A stretch of 64,000 nt of DNA, taken from assembly GCA_043807765.1 (NCBI GenBank), contig JAZDFQ010000061.1:1-64000 (forward strand). Reading direction: 5' to 3'. The position numbers were made by a program, and so were the translations under genes. Below, one piece after another: positions 58,848 through 64,000 of this stretch; position 1 is the first letter of the stretch, and each line of letters begins with the position of its first letter. Below the pieces are notes generated by a model, which was given only the letters and a program-made list of their open reading frames with translations, searched no databases and had not been told where the DNA came from. The DNA comes from Stygiobacter sp043807765 (GTDB lineage: Bacteria; Bacteroidota; Ignavibacteria; Ignavibacteriales; Melioribacteraceae).

Positions 58848-60911
58848 TTATGCTACCGGCTGTTTATCAACTGGTTTTTGATTTCCGGCAATAATATTAG
58901 TTAAGAATGCTGAAAGCAACCCACCGAGATTATCTCCGCCTTGAACTAGAAAATCCGGAGTAACTTTTATGTTGCCGCTTGCAATCTGTTTAGCAATTTC
59001 AATTGCAGTTACACCTTGCTGACCGACAGCTTTGTTTTGCAACTCGTAAGCTTTTGCAGTTGATTCACCGATAGCAAGAATCTTAGAACCTTCTGCATCA
59101 CCTGTAGCCTTGATACCAAGAGCTTCACCTACAGCGCGAAGACGAATACTTTCAGATTCACCCTCTGCAAAACGAATAGCCTTCTGCTTGTTTTGCTCTG
59201 CAATCTTAACACCAATTTCGGCTTCAACAAGATTCTTCTGCTGGTCAGCTTCCGCTCGTGTTTTTTCTGTAGCGATCCTTGTCTGTTCAGCTTTCTGCAT
59301 ATCTTGATACATGGCTTGCTGCTGCTGAGCAATAATTTTCTTTGTCTGCGTGTCCATCAACTCTTGCGGTAAATTGATTTGGCAAATCAAAACACTCACA
59401 CATTCAACATGATATTTTTCCAGTTCGGCTTTTGCGCGCTCTTCCGCTTTGCGCTGTTCTTCTTGTCTGTCTTGCATAAAGTTCATAGCAGAAGTTGAAG
59501 AAGCTTGATTACGGAATGATGAATCAATCATTGGGTGAATAACGTGAAGAATTAAATTCTCAATCGAACCGATTTTTGCTACCATGTATGGTGCTTGATC
59601 CGGGCGAACTCGAATTACAACTTTTACGGATACGCTAATTTCAAATCCGTCTCTAGAAATTACCTTGAGCGGATCGAAGCGAGTCGACTCTGCATTATCC
59701 CAATCAATTGTAATATTTGTTGTATCAATTACATAAGCCATGTATGCTCTGCGATTCAAATAATAGAAGCCCGGGCCGGCAACTTCTTGTTGAATACCGC
59801 GGTAACCTTTCGGCACAACGTAACGTTCAATTCCCATATTCAAACGTTTCTCAATTGCTTTGTAAGCCTCACTGCCCGGTTTAACATCATCAAGTTTTAC
59901 GGCTTCGGCAATTGCGTTCTTTACTTCTACCGGCTCATCACCAACGTTCGAAACAACAACGGCTACTTGCCCGCGCTCTACAACCGCTACATCATCAAGC
60001 TCAACTTTAAAGATGAGGGGATTTATATAGTATGTTCCCGGTTTGAGAACATCGAACTGCGGACCTCGCTGACCGCCGGCTTCTAAAAACTTAGATGCAT
60101 TTTGAAAATCGTTATGACCGCCAACCGGTTTTGCAACGTATTCGGCTTCCGGTAACGGTTCACCATCGAGCGCGGTTACTAGTCCAACCTTATTAGCCGG
60201 AATAACGGTTGCATCTTGAATTTCCAAATGAAATAAGTCGGTGTTAATTCTGTAGGTACCGGGGAACATAACTTCAATTTGAGGTCCTTTTTGCCCGCCG
60301 TTATGCAAGAAGTTTTCTCCGTTTTCAAAATTGGAATGTCCTTCTGTTTTTTTCGCCAGCAATCTACCCGCCGGAATTTGAGTTCCGTCCATTGAAGTTA
60401 TTAAGCCAATTTTACCTTTATCAATAAATATTGATGGCGTCTTTCTGATATTAAACAGAACTGGATTAATTCTGTAAACGCCGGGAGGAAGAATTTCAAT
60501 CTGCGGTCCTTTCTCCCCATTGTTTTTCAGAAAGTTTTCCCCATCTTGAAAAGAATTATGTCCTTCTACAACTTTAGCAAAAATCTTTCCGGGAGGAATT
60601 GCGTTACCGTCGATTGATTCTATGATACCGATTTCATTTTCAGAAATTACAGTAAAGGAATATTTCTTCGGAACATAAATGAATGGAATTAGAAAGTGCA
60701 AACCCGGTCCAAGCGTTCTGGCTTGAATACCAATTTCATTTGCAAGAGCAATTACTCTTCCTTGCGGCATTTTCTTGCCAAAGTATTTTCTTTCAATTAC
60801 AGCTATTTCACGTCCGCCCACTATTACAATTGATTTTGCAATAAGTACAATTACTACTAGTCCAATTGCATATGGTGCAACGTTTGCTAAAAGTAGTTCC
60901 AGATTGTTCAT
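58848..60911 (-). CDS. SPFH/flotillin-type protein with three extra N-terminal repeats
   Basis: A 687-residue membrane-scaffold protein. One N-terminal transmembrane helix (about 14-32). Then three repeats of about 75 residues (about 90-165, 166-240, 241-315), each with GLITSMDGTQIPAGRLLAK, EGH.NF..GENFL, GGQKGPQIE and PGTYRIN..LF. The SPFH core follows (about 320-500, FEISVSVKVVIRVRPDQAPYMV), then a long Gln/Glu/Ala coiled coil (about 500-640) for oligomerisation and a variable tail. Family members form ring or microdomain scaffolds. gaggag precedes the ATG. Confidence 0.9.
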   Translation of the reverse strand: MNNLELLLANVAPYAIGLVVIVLIAKSIVIVGGREIAVIERKYFGKKMPQGRVIALANEIGIQARTLGPGLHFLIPFIYVPKKYSFTVISENEIGIIESIDGNAIPPGKIFAKVVEGHNSFQDGENFLKNNGEKGPQIEILPPGVYRINPVLFNIRKTPSIFIDKGKIGLITSMDGTQIPAGRLLAKKTEGHSNFENGENFLHNGGQKGPQIEVMFPGTYRINTDLFHLEIQDATVIPANKVGLVTALDGEPLPEAEYVAKPVGGHNDFQNASKFLEAGGQRGPQFDVLKPGTYYINPLIFKVELDDVAVVERGQVAVVVSNVGDEPVEVKNAIAEAVKLDDVKPGSEAYKAIEKRLNMGIERYVVPKGYRGIQQEVAGPGFYYLNRRAYMAYVIDTTNITIDWDNAESTRFDPLKVISRDGFEISVSVKVVIRVRPDQAPYMVAKIGSIENLILHVIHPMIDSSFRNQASSTSAMNFMQDRQEEQRKAEERAKAELEKYHVECVSVLICQINLPQELMDTQTKKIIAQQQQAMYQDMQKAEQTRIATEKTRAEADQQKNLVEAEIGVKIAEQNKQKAIRFAEGESESIRLRAVGEALGIKATGDAEGSKILAIGESTAKAYELQNKAVGQQGVTAIEIAKQIASGNIKVTPDFLVQGGDNLGGLLSAFLTNIIAGNQKPVDKQPVA

Positions 60912-61431
60912 ACAACTCCTCTTGTTATTATTAATGCGTTTTATTTATGGTGAATCGTTTGCTTGGACACACTTAACCTTCTAACAGATATTCTTCGCTA
61001 GTAAAGAAATCCGAAATTAACTTGCTCTGTTAGAAGAAATTCTAAATGCCTGGAGAGATCTGACTATAAATTTTTGCTTGTAGAAATGGATGAAATGATT
61101 TTTGACTGCGGTTCATATTAACCCCCAATTTTATTGTAAAACCAAAAACTGATGATGATGAATCTTCTTGTCCTTCCATTTTACTTTTTGTCCATTGTTT
61201 TCAATAAGTTAAAAAACCACCGCTATATATATGTTCCAAGATATTAAAAAATATTTTTCGTCAACAGCATTATCTTTTACAATTAATTAGACGCATTAGA
61301 ATAAAAAGGTTTTATTTTGGATAGCGAGTTACTTTATAACTATTTGAATTTGCTTAGTAGGAATTGTTTAATCAAGCTGCTATTCATAAGTTTGAATAGT
61401 TTATTTAACTAATCTAACAAAGAGGAAGATT
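60912..61431. other. Gene-free divergent region
   Basis: About 520 AT-rich bases between the divergent SPFH and PH-like genes. It must hold both promoters, but I see no box, repeat or hairpin that I can support. Confidence 0.45.
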
Positions 61432-61857
61432 TTGGAAACTTACAAACTGAAACAAAATTTTTATGGCTTATTTCAAGCGTACGGAACGCCGATTTCTGTA
61501 ATTGCAGTAGTTTTATATTTTTACTTTGCATTGAACAATGTTAACTCATCATTTTTTCTCATCTATTTTTTGGCCATTCTTGGGTTTACCGGCTATAGAT
61601 ATTACATGTACATTAAACGCCCAATGGAAATTGAAGTTAACGGCGATCAAATAAAGATGAAAGACATTTTAGGAAAAGTTACCGAGATAACTTTTGCTGA
61701 TATAACTGATATTGAAATTAATAAACGTCGCGAGTTATATATTTCTTTTAAAGAAACAAAATTGAGAGGACTTAACACATTTAAGGATTTCGATCGTTTC
61801 ATTGAAGATGTTAAAAAGAAAAACCCCACCACAAAGTTCTGGGGTTTTGAGAAATAG
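61432..61857 (+). CDS. Small membrane protein with PH-like domain
   Basis: A 141-residue protein with two transmembrane helices (about 19-36 and 40-57) and a C-terminal strand-rich domain (about 62-130: MEIEVNGDQIKMKDILGKVTEITFADITDIEINKRRELYISF) of bacterial-PH type. It starts with TTG, supported by agaggaaga about 6 bases upstream. Role unknown. Confidence 0.75.
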   Translation: METYKLKQNFYGLFQAYGTPISVIAVVLYFYFALNNVNSSFFLIYFLAILGFTGYRYYMYIKRPMEIEVNGDQIKMKDILGKVTEITFADITDIEINKRRELYISFKETKLRGLNTFKDFDRFIEDVKKKNPTTKFWGFEK

Positions 61858-61869
61858 AATGATTCTAGT

Positions 61870-61902
61870 GACGAAGTTACGCTGCCAAAGCGTAACTTCG
61901 TC
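61870..61902. terminator. Bidirectional hairpin between convergent genes
   Basis: Perfect 14-bp stem gacgaagttacgct / agcgtaacttcgtc with a 5-base loop, 12 bases after the PH-like gene stop and 8 bases before the GH5 stop. Confidence 0.8.
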
Positions 61903-61909
61903 TTAATCT

Positions 61910-63754
61910 TTAATCCACATAATACGCTTCTACTCTAGCTACTTGTGTTTTCTGTTTGAATACAATCTTAACATACTTGGCTTCCAATAATTCCGAAGCA
62001 GTGTAAGAGTAAGCACATGGAACCCAATAACCGTAATCGCCTTTTCCCGCAAACAAACTGGAACGCTCAAACTCAACTTTAGAATATTCTTTATTGTCGG
62101 CAGAAACAAAAAATTCCAGAGAAGCCGCGTCTTCTTCGGAAAAGGCATATACATTGCACGCTTTCAGATTTCCATTAACTACATAAATCAATTCTGCATT
62201 AACATCGCCAAGAATGCGGTGTGTTTTTTCCCGGTACGATCTGTCGTTATCCGTTACAATAGAAACATTACCATTCTTGTGATAAAACGTTCCAAAGTTT
62301 ACCATATCATCAATCAAACATTTTCGTTCTACTTTAACCGGACCAGCAACATTCGATGGCTCGGAATTTCCGCCCGAATTTTTTGCTATCACTCTGTAGA
62401 AATAATTTTTGCCAAGTTCTACACTTGAATCGTTGAACAAAGAAAAGTATTGAACACTTGCATCATCTATATTAAACCCTACAAGCTCCCATGGACCGTT
62501 TGCCGAAGCTGCTCTTTCAATATTATAAGCCGAAGCACCAACAGAACCTTGCCATGAAATATGCGCGGGTTCAGCAATAGGCAAAAGTTTTGGAGCTGCC
62601 GGTTTTACTACTTCCGGCACTTTCAAGCCTTGAATTTCAAAAGCCTTTTTTTGCATTACGCCGAGTAAGTTTTTTTCATCGTACTCAATTCCGCTCGCAA
62701 AACCGGGCCAGTGATATGCTTTGTAAATTCCGCCGCCAAGTGGTTCGCAGTGCCAGTAGAATCCTCCCTCTCTTCTATGATGGCGTAAACTCCAGATCAT
62801 AGCGCCCGCTATACTTTTGTCTTTGATTATATAGTCTAAAACTTTTTCAATTGCGGGAGTGCTTACAAAGCCAAACTCTCCGACTATGTAAGGTTTTCTT
62901 CCCGCTATAATTGCAGAGTTTTGTTTTATATGTTCAACTATCATTGCCGGATCGGTTTCGTAGTGGTGCGTTGAAACAATATCAATCGATGGTTCAGTAA
63001 ATGATTCTGTTTGAGGCGCAATGCCGTCTATTGCGTTGTAGCCATCCATTATCAAATGATTCTGATCTAAACTTTTAATGTAGCGGCAAATTGTTGCTGT
63101 CCACTGTGGCGTTGAGTAAAGTTCATTTCCGGTTTCCCAACAGAAAATTGCTTTATCATCTTTGTATAAAACTCCAGTAACAGTGTTTTTTCTGTTCACA
63201 ACAAAATTGATTGTCGCTTTAATATCTTCGATAAGCTCCGGATCGCTCCAGAAATCATCTTGATTCTTACCTCGAAAATCTGCGTACTGCGGTCTACCGC
63301 CCATCCATTGCCAGTTGTTAACGAAAGGAAGGATTACTCTAATTCCTACTTGATTTGCAATCGCTAAAAGTGTGTCCATTGTTTTGAAAGATTGTTCATC
63401 AAACTCTCCCGGTGCAATAACATAAGTTGGATATGGTTCTTCTTTAATATTCCTAACCGGAAAAGTATAATTGCGTGTAACACTTCCACCTAACTGCTTA
63501 ATGCTTTCCAGAGCATCTGTTATTTCATAAGCATCCGGCATTCTGTAAGGATGTTTCGTACTGTAATCGAATTCATCTTCAACATAATTAAGGTTAGGAA
63601 TGTTGAACGAGATGAAGCGGAATTCTTTATCGCCATCCATCAGCATTCCATCTTTAACAGTAATGAAATTTTTAAAGACCGATTGCTGCGCAAAAGCAAT
63701 GTTTGCAATTAGTGCTAAGATTACTATGCCCGGCAATTTTAATTTGTTATACAT
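61910..63754 (-). CDS. Secreted GH5-type glycoside hydrolase (mannanase-like)
   Basis: A 614-residue protein. Signal peptide at 1-22 (ending IAFAQ). A (beta/alpha)8 barrel (about 30-370) carries the acid/base Glu in CWETGNEL (about 209) and the nucleophile Glu in IVGEFGF (about 291), with HHYETDP between; this is close to GH5 beta-mannanase-like enzymes. A fibronectin type III domain (about 400-480) and a C-terminal beta-sandwich (about 485-614) follow. I chose the ATG at 63754 because ggag precedes it and it gives a clean signal peptide; a longer frame begins 87 bases upstream without support. Confidence 0.88.
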   Translation of the reverse strand: MYNKLKLPGIVILALIANIAFAQQSVFKNFITVKDGMLMDGDKEFRFISFNIPNLNYVEDEFDYSTKHPYRMPDAYEITDALESIKQLGGSVTRNYTFPVRNIKEEPYPTYVIAPGEFDEQSFKTMDTLLAIANQVGIRVILPFVNNWQWMGGRPQYADFRGKNQDDFWSDPELIEDIKATINFVVNRKNTVTGVLYKDDKAIFCWETGNELYSTPQWTATICRYIKSLDQNHLIMDGYNAIDGIAPQTESFTEPSIDIVSTHHYETDPAMIVEHIKQNSAIIAGRKPYIVGEFGFVSTPAIEKVLDYIIKDKSIAGAMIWSLRHHRREGGFYWHCEPLGGGIYKAYHWPGFASGIEYDEKNLLGVMQKKAFEIQGLKVPEVVKPAAPKLLPIAEPAHISWQGSVGASAYNIERAASANGPWELVGFNIDDASVQYFSLFNDSSVELGKNYFYRVIAKNSGGNSEPSNVAGPVKVERKCLIDDMVNFGTFYHKNGNVSIVTDNDRSYREKTHRILGDVNAELIYVVNGNLKACNVYAFSEEDAASLEFFVSADNKEYSKVEFERSSLFAGKGDYGYWVPCAYSYTASELLEAKYVKIVFKQKTQVARVEAYYVD

Positions 63755-64000
63755 TTTAACTCCATAACTTATATTGGCTCTTGTAAACTCAAAGAGAAAA
63801 ATAGTCTTTCTGATACTTAGACCGGCAACTTTGTTTGACAATTACCGTACCAATTTTCTGTTCGTATTTTTTTGAACACGTTCAGAAATTAAGCAAAGAA
63901 AATGACTTAATTATAGAAAATAAAGCCAACGATTTTTTCTGTTTATCGAATTAATAAGCACTTATTAAATCAATAAATGTATAATTTTAGCAATACAACA
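63755..64000. other. Upstream region of the GH5 gene at window end
   Basis: AT-rich and gene-free. A loose inverted pair ctgttcg / gaacacgttcag near 63858-63886 could be an operator, but the match is weak. Confidence 0.3.

Noticed and set aside
59595..60086. A 163-codon + strand frame inside the SPFH gene
   Set aside because: It is a shadow of the repeated coding sequence on the other strand; the product has Asn/Ile/Cys-rich composition typical of antisense frames.
1..64000. Search for rRNA, tRNA, insertion sequences and an integrase gene
   Set aside because: No cloverleaf, rRNA core sequence, DDE transposase or tyrosine recombinase motif was recognised in any frame; a weak tRNA could still be missed by eye.

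Overview
The window looks like chromosomal DNA of an AT-rich member of the FCB group, most likely Ignavibacteriota (the Ignavibacterium/Melioribacter lineage) or a close Bacteroidota relative. This is inferred from the gene families present (DUF5916 surface proteins, DUF5723 barrel proteins, tricorn-like S41 proteases, a giant lamin-tail-domain protein with an FlgD/CHU-type C-terminal domain, GH13/GH78/GH5 secreted hydrolases) and not from any marker gene. I saw no rRNA, tRNA, CRISPR array or transposase.

Layout. (1) 0-3.8 kb is accessory DNA on the + strand: a translationally coupled pair (small membrane protein plus soluble protein), a TIR-domain protein with a C-terminal Cys cluster, a secreted glycine-zipper protein and a BrnT/CopG-type toxin-antitoxin pair. 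The spacers are long and structured. At least one (1310-1496) has the architecture of an integron attC site. The toxin-antitoxin pair is bracketed by 67-bp direct repeats that duplicate the 3' end of the next gene. (2) 3.8-17.5 kb is mostly housekeeping: DUF72, CorA-like transporter, haem-binding protein, mfd, then divergently lonB-like protease, pyruvate kinase, an AmrS-type radical SAM enzyme, and a compact operon of two unknown proteins, a histidine kinase and a receiver. (3) 17.5-24.1 kb is a run of single minus-strand genes of assorted function (VOC, methyltransferase, DUF4395, M28 peptidase, DUF4256, C_GCAxxG, unknown, DUF3788) with palindrome-rich spacers. (4) 24.3-39.3 kb holds DUF5916, HAD and HisN phosphatases, threonylcarbamoyl-AMP synthase, an amidotransferase, DinB, tricorn-like protease, M24 peptidase, a PD40 lipoprotein and a secreted GH13 amylase. 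(5) 39.4-45.1 kb is a second cassette-like stretch on the minus strand: DUF3795, GH78 rhamnosidase, a small kinase-like protein and DUF2971. Its spacers share sequence blocks with each other and with the first array. (6) 45.1-64 kb holds a PAP2-like phosphatase, a CoA-binding protein, a 2638-residue lamin-tail protein built on an approximately 810-bp repeat, divergent lipoprotein and DUF5723 genes, DUF6159, an SPFH protein with three extra N-terminal repeats, a small PH-like membrane protein and a GH5 hydrolase.

How it fits together. The core genes describe a heterotrophic bacterium with a large secreted repertoire (amylase, rhamnosidase, GH5, proteases, adhesin-like surface protein). The two cassette-like stretches are the most unusual part: one-gene or two-gene units in a single orientation, separated by related structured spacers, one encoding a TIR protein of immune type and one adjoining a toxin-antitoxin module. 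No integrase gene lies in the window, so if these are integron cassettes they form a cluster of attC sites whose integrase must be elsewhere or lost.
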